Shown: in pieces, positions 54,826 through 63,359 of the stretch
How positions within the stretch are numbered: the first letter of the stretch is position 1
How the letters are laid out: each line of letters opens with the position of its first letter
Source of the DNA: Tumebacillus permanentifrigoris
GTDB lineage: Bacteria > Bacillota > Bacilli > Tumebacillales > Tumebacillaceae
Direction of reading: 5' to 3'
NCBI RefSeq assembly: GCF_003148565.1
Contig: NZ_QGGL01000009.1
Span: 124,001 to 188,000, forward strand
Length of the DNA: 64,000 bases
Made by a program: the position numbers and the translations under genes
Notes under the pieces: model-generated
Databases searched by the model: none
What the model saw: the letters and a program-made list of their open reading frames with translations, nothing else
Told to the model about the DNA's origin: nothing

Positions 54826-57179
54826 TGGGACACCTTCCCTTCCAGACCGACGCTCGGGTACGGCAGGTACTGATCCTGTGGCGAGGTGCTGCTAAATTTC
54901 ACGCGCAGGTCCCCTTCCGGTGAGACGAACTGTGCGACGAGATCGCCACCGATCGCCGGCGTGTTCTCCTTGGCGACCAGTACCCATTCGCCAGTTTTGA
55001 AGTTGTACAGCTGCTTGTCGAACATCGCGTAGGCGGCGGAGTCGAGGTTGGTCGTGACTTTTTCCACCGCGAAGCCTGGGATTTTTTTGAGGTTGTACTG
55101 CATCACAACAGAGCCGATCGACATCCGAATGCCTTCAGGTGCCGCGTACACTTGCCCTTCTTGGGTCAGGATCTGCGGACGAATCATCCCGGCGGGGAGT
55201 GTCGTGCCGCCTGCTTCATAGGCAATCGGAAGGTCTTGGCGCACCAAGCTTAACGCCGTGTCGTTCTCTACAGTCTCTCCATCGATTTTATAGAGATGGA
55301 GCGGGGCATTCGTGAAGCCGAGCAGTTGGACTTGTGCCGTTCCGATCAGCGCCGGTGAGGTCGCATAATTGACGAGGTTGCGGTATTGCTCATTCTCTTG
55401 GTTCGTCGAACCTATTCCATAGGGGAACATCTGAGAGCCGAAGTCCGTGGGCTGGACAACAGCCGGACTCGAATTGATCGCGAGGTCGATCGGTTGGGTC
55501 GACCCCGCTTTCAGATCTTCCACTTTATAAGGTTGGTTGCCGATCAACAGATGGACCACTTCCATGTCAAACTTGGTGTTGTTGACCAACTTCCCGATCA
55601 GGTGGCCGGACTTGTCGATTTTCAGATCGCTCTGCACGCGCCCTTGATCGGACAGCTTGCCTTGGAGATAGGAGCTGCGCATCGACCAATATTCCACGTT
55701 CTCATAGTGAATGCGCGGCTTGTCATCACCCAACACCGTGCGGGCTTCCGTATTCCCCGATGAACCGTAGTTCAGGCCGGTCGGATACACGAATGCGTCC
55801 GATTTGAATTCCACGCTATAGTTCCCACCGCTGGTGACGAGATAGGAACTGCCCGCCGCAATCTCCGCGATCTGATCGGTTTTGAGGTTGATCACGGCGG
55901 TGGTCTGGGCGCGGGTGCTGCTGGTGCGTGGGCCATTGTCGAATAGGAGGATGCCCCCGGTGAACAACAGCGCCGTCGCCGGAATCATCGCCCAGCCCCA
56001 TTCGCGGCGGTTCGTTCGACGCAACACGACGTACATCAACGGCCCGACGAGCACGACGTAGCCGATGAACACCAGCACCGACGTTTTGATCGCAGGAATC
56101 AAGTCGCGAAACAATTGTGACGAGTTGACCAAGAGCATCGTTGGGTCGGAGAAGCCACCATTGGACTGTGCCGAAAAGCTCCCCGCTGGGAAGTTGGCAT
56201 CGCGCCAAACGTTCGCCCACAGGTCTTTGTTGCCGCGCCAAGACGCGAACGGTTCCTCGCTGAGATCATACGCCGCGTAATACACATGCCCAGCCCCGAC
56301 ATCCCGCACGGCGATCAGCGGTTGGGCGCCCGCTTGCACCAAGACTTGGGCACCTTGGACGAGCGTCCCGTTCGAGACGTTCAATTCGGTCACCGATGGC
56401 TTGCTGCCGGTGTAGCGGTGCAAGTCTGACAGATCGGTCGCTTTGCCCGTCCCATTGACTTGCACGGGCGAGAGGTCTTGGAACAGCCCTGCTCCGCCTT
56501 GGTAGTTCGGGCCACCAGACAGCAACAGGGTCCCCCCGCGCTCCACCCACTGCCGGATCGTCTGCACTTGTTCGTCGGTCAGCTTCTCCTGTGGAGCATG
56601 GTTGATCGCCAACACATCAAGCCCTTGCAACAAGTCGACGCGGTCTGGCAAGTCGGCGTTTTTCATCCACCGCAGGTTGATTTTGTTGCCGACCGCCGGA
56701 GCGTTCACCAGCGAGAACACGTTCAGGTCGTCCTTTTTCTCCGTGATCCCGCCGAGCAGGATACCTTCTTGGATCGCCACTTGAGTGGGACGGACATACT
56801 CCAGCTCTTGACCCTTTTCGTCGAGCAGTTTGATCTTGACCGCCTGTATGAACAGTCCACCCGGCACTTCGATGCGGAAGGTCTTGGTGCTGCCCTTGGG
56901 CACGACCACGTCCTTCTCGAAGCTGCCTGCGATCGAATTCCCTCCGTTGTTGGGATTGTCGGGGGTGACGACCAGTTTGCCGTTGACGTCCGCCCCTTGA
57001 TTTTCCACTGTGACTTGCACAAATGTCGGTGCACTCAATTTAAAGGTGCCATCCCAGCCCACGGCAGAGGACATCTTGATCTCTCCCGCAGCCGAGACGC
57101 CAGGGACCCAGAGTGCGGTCGACAACAAAGCCGCCGCGAGCAACGCCCCGGTTCGGCACCATGTTTTCTGTTTCTTCAT
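54822..57179 (-). CDS. Large secreted/membrane protein, first gene of the MoxR-ABC operon
   Basis: The 785-aa product has a signal peptide (TGALLAAALLSTALWVPGVSA), a beta-rich N-terminal domain, a glutamine-amidotransferase-like region (LDVLAINHAPQEKLTDEQ, RGGTLLLSGGPNYQGG; about 200-330), two membrane helices (about 365-385 and 400-420) and a second extracytoplasmic domain. It resembles DUF4350-type proteins. Start ATG 57179 follows GAGGAGG. It probably anchors a cell-envelope complex with the ABC pair and MoxR partners. Confidence 0.82.
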   Translation of the reverse strand: MKKQKTWCRTGALLAAALLSTALWVPGVSAAGEIKMSSAVGWDGTFKLSAPTFVQVTVENQGADVNGKLVVTPDNPNNGGNSIAGSFEKDVVVPKGSTKTFRIEVPGGLFIQAVKIKLLDEKGQELEYVRPTQVAIQEGILLGGITEKKDDLNVFSLVNAPAVGNKINLRWMKNADLPDRVDLLQGLDVLAINHAPQEKLTDEQVQTIRQWVERGGTLLLSGGPNYQGGAGLFQDLSPVQVNGTGKATDLSDLHRYTGSKPSVTELNVSNGTLVQGAQVLVQAGAQPLIAVRDVGAGHVYYAAYDLSEEPFASWRGNKDLWANVWRDANFPAGSFSAQSNGGFSDPTMLLVNSSQLFRDLIPAIKTSVLVFIGYVVLVGPLMYVVLRRTNRREWGWAMIPATALLFTGGILLFDNGPRTSSTRAQTTAVINLKTDQIAEIAAGSSYLVTSGGNYSVEFKSDAFVYPTGLNYGSSGNTEARTVLGDDKPRIHYENVEYWSMRSSYLQGKLSDQGRVQSDLKIDKSGHLIGKLVNNTKFDMEVVHLLIGNQPYKVEDLKAGSTQPIDLAINSSPAVVQPTDFGSQMFPYGIGSTNQENEQYRNLVNYATSPALIGTAQVQLLGFTNAPLHLYKIDGETVENDTALSLVRQDLPIAYEAGGTTLPAGMIRPQILTQEGQVYAAPEGIRMSIGSVVMQYNLKKIPGFAVEKVTTNLDSAAYAMFDKQLYNFKTGEWVLVAKENTPAIGGDLVAQFVSPEGDLRVKFSSTSPQDQYLPYPSVGLEGKVSQ

Positions 57180-57277
57180 GCCTGACCTCCTCATGTAGTA
57201 AAAAATAAGAGCAAGAAAGAAAATCGCCTCACTATGTGAGACGCACAGTTTCGCTAAAAGTTACCAATTCTTCAAAA

Positions 57278-57310
57278 CAAAAAAGCATACCAGCTAAAAG
57301 TAGGTATGCT
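57278..57310 (-). terminator. Intrinsic terminator of the small 69-residue protein gene
   Basis: AGCATACC (57284-57291) pairs with GGTATGCT (57303-57310), followed by TTTTTT on the minus strand. It isolates the next operon. Confidence 0.8.
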
Positions 57311-57329
57311 CGTCTGCTCGGTATGGGTC

Positions 57330-57539
57330 TTACATTTCGTCATACACTTCTGGTTTCCAGTACACGATGCACATGCTGGATGGGATGTTGATCTCACGTG
57401 CACCGCCCGGTTGACCGTTGATGAAAATGATCTCGGTGACCACGATGCGGTCGCCTCTCATCTCCACTTCGCCTTCGATCTCACGGCGGCTGCCGTCGGG
57501 CAGGAAGTGTTCGACTTTACCGGTGCCGATATTTCGCAT
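57330..57539 (-). CDS. Small conserved-looking protein of unknown function
   Basis: The 69-aa product (MRNIGTGKVEHFLPDGSRRE..., ending MCIVYWKPEVYDEM) has AGGAGCGTGCC upstream and its own terminator. The second half is a likely beta strand-rich domain (RIVVTEIIFINGQPGGAREI). No recognised family. Confidence 0.65.
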   Translation of the reverse strand: MRNIGTGKVEHFLPDGSRREIEGEVEMRGDRIVVTEIIFINGQPGGAREINIPSSMCIVYWKPEVYDEM

Positions 57540-57601
57540 GAAGGCACGCTCCTTTTTGCTGAATGTCTATCTATTTCGACTTCTGTGCTTTTTTTCCTGC
57601 A

Positions 57602-57635
57602 AAAAAGCGACCCGCACGTTGTCGGGTCGCTTTTT
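57602..57635 (-). terminator. Intrinsic terminator of the DHH phosphoesterase gene
   Basis: AAAAAGCGACCC pairs with GGGTCGCTTTTT. Confidence 0.85.
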
Positions 57636-57648
57636 CACACAGGCTGGA

Positions 57649-58566
57649 TCAGCCGTTGGCCTTCATGGTATCGATCAATTCTTGCAAAACGCGGTCCGCC
57701 TCTGCATACGGAACTTGGCAGGTGCCGGCTGGCTTGTGGCCACCGCCGCCGTTTTTCAACATCAGCGCGCCGACATCAGTCTGCGAGGTGCGGGTGATGA
57801 TGCTGTGTCCGCAAGCGAACACGACATTTTGCTTGGCACGGCCGTCGATTGCCCAGATCGAGATGTTCTGTTCTGGGAACAGCGCGTAGACCATGAAGCG
57901 GTTGCCTGGGTAGATCGTTTCCTCGCCACGCAGGTCGGTGATGATCACGTTCCCATCCGTGCGAGTGTGTTTCAGAAGCATCTCACGGAACTCACGGTCG
58001 AGTTCAAAGTAGCGGGCGACGCGTTCCTTGACATCCGGCAACTCCATAATTTCGGTGATCGACATGTGCGCACAGTAATCCACGAGGTCTTCCATGAGCT
58101 GGTAGTTCGAGATGCTGTAATCGCGATAACGTCCAAGACCTGTGCGCGCGTCCATGATGAACGAGAGCAGATCCCAGCCGGTCGGGTTGAGGATGTCATC
58201 CGCGCTGAATTGCGCCGAGTCGGCCTTGTCCACTCCGGCCATGATGTCGTCGAGTTCCGACCCAAACTTGTCACGACCGCCGTAGTACTCATACACGACG
58301 CGCGCTGCACTCGGGGCGATGCGGGTCTCGCCCTTGAATTTCACTTGCTCGCCCATGCGCAACAGTTCGCTGGCATGGTGGTCAAACCAGAGGCCACATC
58401 CCGGCACATACGGAACATTGGCCAGAATATCATCCTCGGAGACCTCGATCAGTCCGTCCTGCATGTCTTTGGGGTGGACGAACTTCATTTCCTCGATCAT
58501 CCCCATTTTTTTAAACAACATCGCGCAAACCAAGCCGTCAAAGTCGGAACGTGTGATCAGACGCAT
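57649..58566 (-). CDS. DHH-family phosphoesterase
   Basis: The 305-aa protein begins MRLITRSDFDGLVCAMLF (metal-binding DFDG), has the DHH motif in GLWFDHHASELLRMG and the DHHA1 motif KNGGGGHKPAGTC at the C-terminus. Relatives cleave short RNAs, cyclic dinucleotide products or polyphosphate; the exact substrate is unknown. Start ATG 58566 follows AGGAGGAGA; the longer frame has none. Confidence 0.88.
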   Translation of the reverse strand: MRLITRSDFDGLVCAMLFKKMGMIEEMKFVHPKDMQDGLIEVSEDDILANVPYVPGCGLWFDHHASELLRMGEQVKFKGETRIAPSAARVVYEYYGGRDKFGSELDDIMAGVDKADSAQFSADDILNPTGWDLLSFIMDARTGLGRYRDYSISNYQLMEDLVDYCAHMSITEIMELPDVKERVARYFELDREFREMLLKHTRTDGNVIITDLRGEETIYPGNRFMVYALFPEQNISIWAIDGRAKQNVVFACGHSIITRTSQTDVGALMLKNGGGGHKPAGTCQVPYAEADRVLQELIDTMKANG

Positions 58567-58712
58567 AGTTCTCCTCCTGTTAAACACTCCATTACATTTC
58601 AACATTGCTACGTTTATTTTACTAGTACAAAAACGCATATGCAATCAAATTTTATTGAACTTGGCAATCTTTAGTCTCTATAGGCACTTATTTGTAACTA
58701 GACTACTTCTAT

Positions 58713-58727
58713 GTAACTGATAGTCAC
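58713..58727. promoter_or_regulatory. Candidate HxlR-type operator upstream of the quinone reductase
   Basis: GTAACTGATAGTCAC is a near-perfect palindrome (GTRACT-N3-AGTYAC). A second GTAACTAGACTAC lies 19 bases upstream (58694-58706). HxlR/YodB-type regulators often control such oxidoreductases. Confidence 0.4.
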
Positions 58728-58784
58728 AGCATAAATAGGGTGATAAAATACGTCCTGAGACAAATTACAGGAGGTACCACCTGC

Positions 58785-59378
58785 ATGAATGCTCTGATCA
58801 TCTATGCTCATCCGAATCCGGCAAGTTTCAACGCTGGAATCAAGGAAACCCTCGTGTCTGAACTGACCACTTGCGGTCACGATGTGCATGTCCGTGACCT
58901 GTACGAACTAAACTTCAACCCTGTATTGTCCAGTCTGGACATCGTGTCGATGAACAATGGCCAAACGCCAGAAGACATCGCGGCCGAACAACGGGAGATC
59001 GAGTGGGCGGACATCCTGTTTGTGGTATACCCAACGTGGTGGATTTCGATGCCGGCGATCCTCAAGGGCTACATCGACCGCGTGTTCTCACATGGGTTTG
59101 CCTTCAAGTACGGCGAAAACGGCGCTGAAGGCTTGCTCAAAGGCAAACTGGGTTTCGTGGTCCAGACCACCGGTTCGCCGGAGCAGATGTTGGCGGCGGC
59201 ACATCTCGTCGAGTCGATGGAAACAGCCGTGCAGTATGGGACGCTCGGTTTCTGCGGGATTCAAACCCTCGCACACAAGATCTTCTTTGAAGTTCCAGCC
59301 TCCACAGATGAGCAACGCGCTGCGATGTTGAATGAACTCAAACAACTGATCGCCGAGAAACTTCCGGTGAACGCATAA
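58785..59378 (+). CDS. NAD(P)H dehydrogenase (quinone), flavodoxin-like (YwrO family)
   Basis: The 197-aa protein has the flavodoxin-like fold of NQO/KefF enzymes: IIYAHPNPASFNAGI (FMN/FAD site) and VYPTWWISMPAILKGYIDRVF in two parts (VYPTWWISMP, LKGYIDRVF). It likely detoxifies quinones or electrophiles. Start ATG 58785 follows ACAGGAGG; the earlier frame start lacks a site. Divergent from the DHH gene with a possible operator between. Confidence 0.88.
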   Translation: MNALIIYAHPNPASFNAGIKETLVSELTTCGHDVHVRDLYELNFNPVLSSLDIVSMNNGQTPEDIAAEQREIEWADILFVVYPTWWISMPAILKGYIDRVFSHGFAFKYGENGAEGLLKGKLGFVVQTTGSPEQMLAAAHLVESMETAVQYGTLGFCGIQTLAHKIFFEVPASTDEQRAAMLNELKQLIAEKLPVNA

Positions 59379-59412
59379 AAGCAGGGTGACCACTAGGTCA
59401 TCCTGCTTTTTT
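59378..59412. terminator. Bidirectional terminator
   Basis: AAAGCAGGGTGACC pairs with GGTCATCCTGCTTT (one G-T pair), followed by TTT on both strands. It lies between the quinone reductase and trhO. Confidence 0.85.
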
Positions 59413-59413
59413 C

Positions 59414-60355
59414 TTATGCTTCTTGCTGTTCTCTCTGCGCATCGTCAGCTGCCATCTGGAGTTCCAGTTCGTAGCGGTTCGCCGGGTGTTCCTCGCACTC
59501 CTTGGAGCAGGAGCGCAGGTGTGCCGGTTCGCACTCTTCACAGCAGACGTGCATTTTGTGACAAAATGGGTTCGCACAGTTGACATAGCGATCATGTGGT
59601 TTGCCACAGTGGTAGCAGGTGGCGATCACTTTGTCCTCGACTTGGTTGATCGGCACCGCGATGCGCTCGTCGAACACATAGCACTTGCCTTCCCAGCCCT
59701 CGCCCTTGACTTCCGGGTCCTTGCCGTAGCTGACGATCCCGCCGTGCAGCTGCGAAACGTCTTGGAAGCCTTCCTTGACCAGGAAACCGGACAGTTTCTC
59801 ACAGCGGATGCCGCCGGTGCAGTAGGTCATGACTTTCTTGTCCTTGAACTCGCTCAAGTTCTCGCGAATCCACTGCGGGAACTCGCGGGTCGTCTCAACT
59901 TCGGGACGGATGGCGCCCTTGAAATGCCCGATGTCATACTCGTAATCATTGCGCCCGTCGATGATGATCACGTCTTCACGCTGCATCAGTTCGTGCCATT
60001 CCTTCGGGGTCAGATACTTGCCGGTCATGTCGTTCGGATCGACATCATCCTCTGCCGACATCGACCAGTTGACGATCTCCTGGCGCGCCTTGACTTTCAT
60101 CTTGCGGAAGGCGTGCTTGGGTGCATCGTCAATTTTGAACCACAAATCGGCAAACTGCGGATCAGCGTGCATATGCTCCATATAAGCGTCTGTCTGTTCG
60201 ACTGTGCCTGAGACGGTGCCATTGATGCCTTCCGCTGCGACGAGAATTCGGCCTTTGATCCCGATGCTGTTGCAGAACTCCAAGTGCCGGGCTGCAAACT
60301 CCTCTGGATTCTCGATCGTCGTGTATTTGTAGTACAGCAAGATGCGGTACTTCAT
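59414..60355 (-). CDS. trhO: tRNA uridine-34 hydroxylase TrhO (rhodanese-fold)
   Basis: The 313-aa protein has an N-terminal UPF0176 domain ([20 protein letters not shown]), a rhodanese domain with the active cysteine in [12 protein letters not shown], and a C-terminal cysteine-rich zinc region ([28 protein letters not shown]). TrhO makes 5-hydroxyuridine at the tRNA wobble position. The GTG four codons upstream (60367) is also possible. Confidence 0.94.
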   Translation of the reverse strand: MKYRILLYYKYTTIENPEEFAARHLEFCNSIGIKGRILVAAEGINGTVSGTVEQTDAYMEHMHADPQFADLWFKIDDAPKHAFRKMKVKARQEIVNWSMSAEDDVDPNDMTGKYLTPKEWHELMQREDVIIIDGRNDYEYDIGHFKGAIRPEVETTREFPQWIRENLSEFKDKKVMTYCTGGIRCEKLSGFLVKEGFQDVSQLHGGIVSYGKDPEVKGEGWEGKCYVFDERIAVPINQVEDKVIATCYHCGKPHDRYVNCANPFCHKMHVCCEECEPAHLRSCSKECEEHPANRYELELQMAADDAQREQQEA

Positions 60356-60446
60356 ATGGATGTCCACCTCTCTGAGTCTGAAGAATCATTGTCTATAGTG
60401 TGAGCCTAGTCGCGCTCGACATATGCTGTGTAAAAATACCGCTCCT

Positions 60447-60475
60447 AGTATATCACATTTTGTCGATTTCATAAA
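60447..60475 (-). promoter_or_regulatory. Extended -10 promoter for trhO
   Basis: Minus-strand TATACT with TG upstream (TGATATACT) and a weak TTTATG -35 at 17 bases. It is back to back with the CDF promoter, with only two bases between the -35 boxes. Confidence 0.55.
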
Positions 60476-60477
60476 GG

Positions 60478-60506
60478 TTGGCTCCCAAGAAATGCTAAGG
60501 TATAAT
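60478..60506 (+). promoter_or_regulatory. Sigma-A promoter for the cation efflux gene
   Basis: TTGGCT (60478-60483) and perfect TATAAT (60501-60506) are 17 bases apart. A leader of about 130 bases follows. Confidence 0.65.
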
Positions 60507-60567
60507 GAATCCGAGAATACTCTGCGTGACGGCTCGACACAATATTGATACGGACCTTGGAAACTAG

Positions 60568-60602
60568 GCGGGCCTTCAATCTGAACGGGATTGAAGGCCC
60601 GC
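60568..60602 (+). promoter_or_regulatory. Perfect 14-bp hairpin in the leader of the cation efflux gene
   Basis: GCGGGCCTTCAATC and GATTGAAGGCCCGC pair fully around a 7-base loop. No T run follows (ATTGTTTCC), so it is not a plain terminator. It may be part of a regulatory RNA; I could not match a known riboswitch. Confidence 0.5.
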
Positions 60603-60647
60603 ATTGTTTCCTCTGGGAAAGAATGATGGAGAGGGGCAAGAAAAAGC

Positions 60648-61586
60648 ATGATGGCAGAAAAAGGAGCGGGCATGGTTGCCGCATGGGTGAGTTTGATCAG
60701 CAACATCCTGCTGACGGTGATCAAAATCACCGTCGGTGTCCTGTTTAACAGCCAAGTGCTGGTAGCAGATGGTGCCCACAACGGCGCCGATGTGATCGCG
60801 TCTGCCGCGACGGTCGGTTCGATGCGCATCTCCAGCCGTCCGGCTGATGAAGACCATCCCTACGGACATGGCAAAGCCGAGGTGTTGGCCTCTAGCCTCG
60901 TCGCGCTGATCTTGGTCGCAGCGGCGGTGTTTATTGCGTATGAATCCATCCATGCCCTGTTCGAGCCACCCACAGAAGCGCACTGGATTGCGTTGATCGC
61001 TGCCCTGATCTCGCTGGTCTGGAAGCAGGTGCTCTACGTCTATACGATCAAACTCGCGAGGACTCTGAATTCCAAAGGCTTGCTCGCGACCGGTTATGAC
61101 CATCTCGTCGACGTGTACGCCTCTGGCGCAGCAGTGATCGGCGTAGGGCTGGGGCTGATCGGACAATACTATCACTTTGAATACCTGTCCTACGGTGACC
61201 CTGTTTCCGGGATCATCGTCTCCGTCCTCGTCTTTAAGATCGCGATCACGATGGGCAAGGAAGCGCTCGACGTGCTGATGGAAAAAAACATAGACAGCGA
61301 AAAATTACACCACTACATCGAACTCGTTCAATCGGTCCCGAATGTCAAGCGGATCGACCGCCTGCGCGCTCGTGAACACGGCCACTATATCCTCGTGGAC
61401 GTCCGCGTGGGGGTTCCAGGGTACATGACCATTCAACAAGGTCATGATATCTCCCGCGAGATCAAACGCTCGATCATGGAGCATCACAGCGATGTTTTCG
61501 AAGTGCTGATCCACCTCAACCCTTGGTACGAGGATGAGGACAATACATCTGCGACGGACAAAAAACAGGTCAGCCCCACCATCTAG
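60648..61586 (+). CDS. Cation diffusion facilitator (zinc/manganese-type efflux)
   Basis: The 312-aa protein has six membrane helices and a cytoplasmic C-terminal domain (from about 205). Metal-site motifs HxxxD appear in DGAHNGADVIAS (helix 2) and YDHLVDVYAS (helix 5); DEDHPYGHGKAEVLAS is also typical. The HD-HD pair suggests Zn2+ or similar divalent cations. ATG 60648 or 60651 may be used; a GAGAGGGG site lies upstream. Confidence 0.92.
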   Translation: MMAEKGAGMVAAWVSLISNILLTVIKITVGVLFNSQVLVADGAHNGADVIASAATVGSMRISSRPADEDHPYGHGKAEVLASSLVALILVAAAVFIAYESIHALFEPPTEAHWIALIAALISLVWKQVLYVYTIKLARTLNSKGLLATGYDHLVDVYASGAAVIGVGLGLIGQYYHFEYLSYGDPVSGIIVSVLVFKIAITMGKEALDVLMEKNIDSEKLHHYIELVQSVPNVKRIDRLRAREHGHYILVDVRVGVPGYMTIQQGHDISREIKRSIMEHHSDVFEVLIHLNPWYEDEDNTSATDKKQVSPTI

Positions 61587-61603
61587 GGCTGACCTGTTTT
61601 TTC
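61561..61603. terminator. Bidirectional terminator
   Basis: AAACAGGTCAGCCC pairs with GGGCTGACCTGTTT, with the CDF stop codon in the loop. It serves the CDF gene and the GH18 gene. Confidence 0.9.
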
Positions 61604-61607
61604 TATT

Positions 61608-63242
61608 TTAGAGGCTGCTCACTTTCTTGTAGCGCCAGACGTTTTGCAGGCTGGTCCAGACATCAACCGTCTCGCCCCCGATGCGCCAGTATGCGACACC
61701 GGCAACGCCACGGTCGAGTGCGATGCTGTACTTCAACGCGAGCGAACGGGCATCCTCGACCCAGACGGTGTGCGTGAGACCTTTTTGCTGATAGGTCGCC
61801 ACGTACTGCCCAACGCTCGCATCCCAGATGTAGGAAGCGTTCGCCAAGCGCGTCGTCTGTTGCGGCAGGGTGAGTTCCTGCGACAGCGTCTTGCCAGACG
61901 AAGCCGAGTACCAGTCGCGGGTGTAGAGCGGCAGACCGACGATCACTTTCGTAGCAGGCATCGCAGCGAGGAAGCTGTCGATGCCTTTTTTCAACCACGG
62001 CAGCGAGGAGACGGACCCGGCGCGCGGGCTGCCGTTCCAATGCTCGTCATAGCCCATCAGCACGAGGTAATCAGCGCTCTGCGCCAGTACCGCATAGTCA
62101 TACGCGGCGCTGATTTCCGTGTGGAAATTCGGCGGCAAGTCGACGGAGATCTTCAAGCCTTGCACGTGAGCCGCACTGGAGAGTTCTTGGATGAAAGCGG
62201 TGAAGTCGGCGCGGTCGGAACCGATCAGACCTTCAAAGTCGATGTTCAAACCATCGACACCGTATTGCTGGGCATATCCGATCAGATCGCTGACCAGCTT
62301 TTGCCGCTGTGCCGGTTGGCTGAGGTAGAGGTGCGACAGTTGTTGGTTGAAGTGGTTGCCAACCAGCGGCCAGACTTTTTTGCCGCGTTGATGCGCCCAC
62401 TCCACCATCGATTTGTCGGCCCCTGCATGGGCTACGCTGTCGTCTTCCTGCAGGAAGAACCATCGCGGCGACAAGGTGTTGATCGTGCCAGATGCCTCGA
62501 CTTTTTGCAGGAACGATTGGTCGGTTTCGCCAAATTGCCAGCCTAGTTGTACCTGCTCCTCGCCGCTTGGCACGCTCGAAACCGGGACGACGCGGGACAG
62601 GATGCGCGCGAGCACGATCGCCGTCTCCTCCCGAGTGATCGGCTCCCGAGGACGGAACTCCCCGTCGTCATCACCGTGCATCAGTCCGAACCGATCCGCG
62701 TCATACACGTAGGGCTTGGCCCAGCCAGATGCGTCCGAGGCGTCGGCAAAAGGCACATGAATCGTCGCAGCAGAGGACGATGCCGCGGTGTAGTTCGATT
62801 CCATCGCCCGCACCAGCAACGTCGCCGCTTCCTCACGGCTGATCTGCGCGGCAGGAGCAAATTGGTTGGCGCTCACACCGCCGACGATGCCAACCGAGTT
62901 GCCCGCCTGAATCCACGGGTACGACCAACTGCTGGTCGACACGTCGGTGAAGGACGAAACGGTGCTCGGCAACGGTTGCAAGCCGATCGTGCGTCCGAGC
63001 ATCGACACAAACTCTTCGCGCGTGATCGGAGCGATCGGATCATAAAGCCCTGCCCCCTTGCCCGACACGATGCCGCGCTGGTAGAGATCGTTGATTTGTT
63101 GCTTGGCATAACTTTGCTCGATATCCGAAAACGGCGAGTTTGCTGCGCTGGCGGTGGAGATGGGGCTCAGTTGTCCCAGCACCCCTACCGTCAGCACGAC
63201 GCCCAGAGCCTTTTTCCATCCGAATGTTAGCATCCGGGCCAC
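61608..63242 (-). CDS. SLH-domain GH18 hydrolase (YaaH/YdhD-type)
   Basis: The 544-aa protein has a signal peptide (about 1-34), three SLH domains (about 36-215: FSDIEQSYAKQQINDLYQRG, FTDVSTSSWSYPWIQAGNSV, VPFADASDASGWAKPYVYDA) for anchoring to cell-wall polymers, and a glycoside hydrolase 18 domain with the catalytic DGLNIDFEGL. Such enzymes cut peptidoglycan or related glycans at the surface or in the spore cortex. Start is GTG 63242 or ATG 63233. Confidence 0.9.
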   Translation of the reverse strand: MARMLTFGWKKALGVVLTVGVLGQLSPISTASAANSPFSDIEQSYAKQQINDLYQRGIVSGKGAGLYDPIAPITREEFVSMLGRTIGLQPLPSTVSSFTDVSTSSWSYPWIQAGNSVGIVGGVSANQFAPAAQISREEAATLLVRAMESNYTAASSSAATIHVPFADASDASGWAKPYVYDADRFGLMHGDDDGEFRPREPITREETAIVLARILSRVVPVSSVPSGEEQVQLGWQFGETDQSFLQKVEASGTINTLSPRWFFLQEDDSVAHAGADKSMVEWAHQRGKKVWPLVGNHFNQQLSHLYLSQPAQRQKLVSDLIGYAQQYGVDGLNIDFEGLIGSDRADFTAFIQELSSAAHVQGLKISVDLPPNFHTEISAAYDYAVLAQSADYLVLMGYDEHWNGSPRAGSVSSLPWLKKGIDSFLAAMPATKVIVGLPLYTRDWYSASSGKTLSQELTLPQQTTRLANASYIWDASVGQYVATYQQKGLTHTVWVEDARSLALKYSIALDRGVAGVAYWRIGGETVDVWTSLQNVWRYKKVSSL

Positions 63243-63359
63243 CTACTCTCCGCTCTAGTTTATGGTTCTTATGTTAACTAGATTACAGGAGCAGCAGGGG
63301 AAAAGGCAATCGGTAGATTCTAGGACACGCCAAGTAGCGCTGGGCAATCACCCAGCGCA

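Noticed and set aside
60507-60647. T-box, yybP-ykoY or NiCo riboswitch in the CDF leader
   Set aside because: The conserved core sequences I would expect were not seen; only a hairpin is reported.
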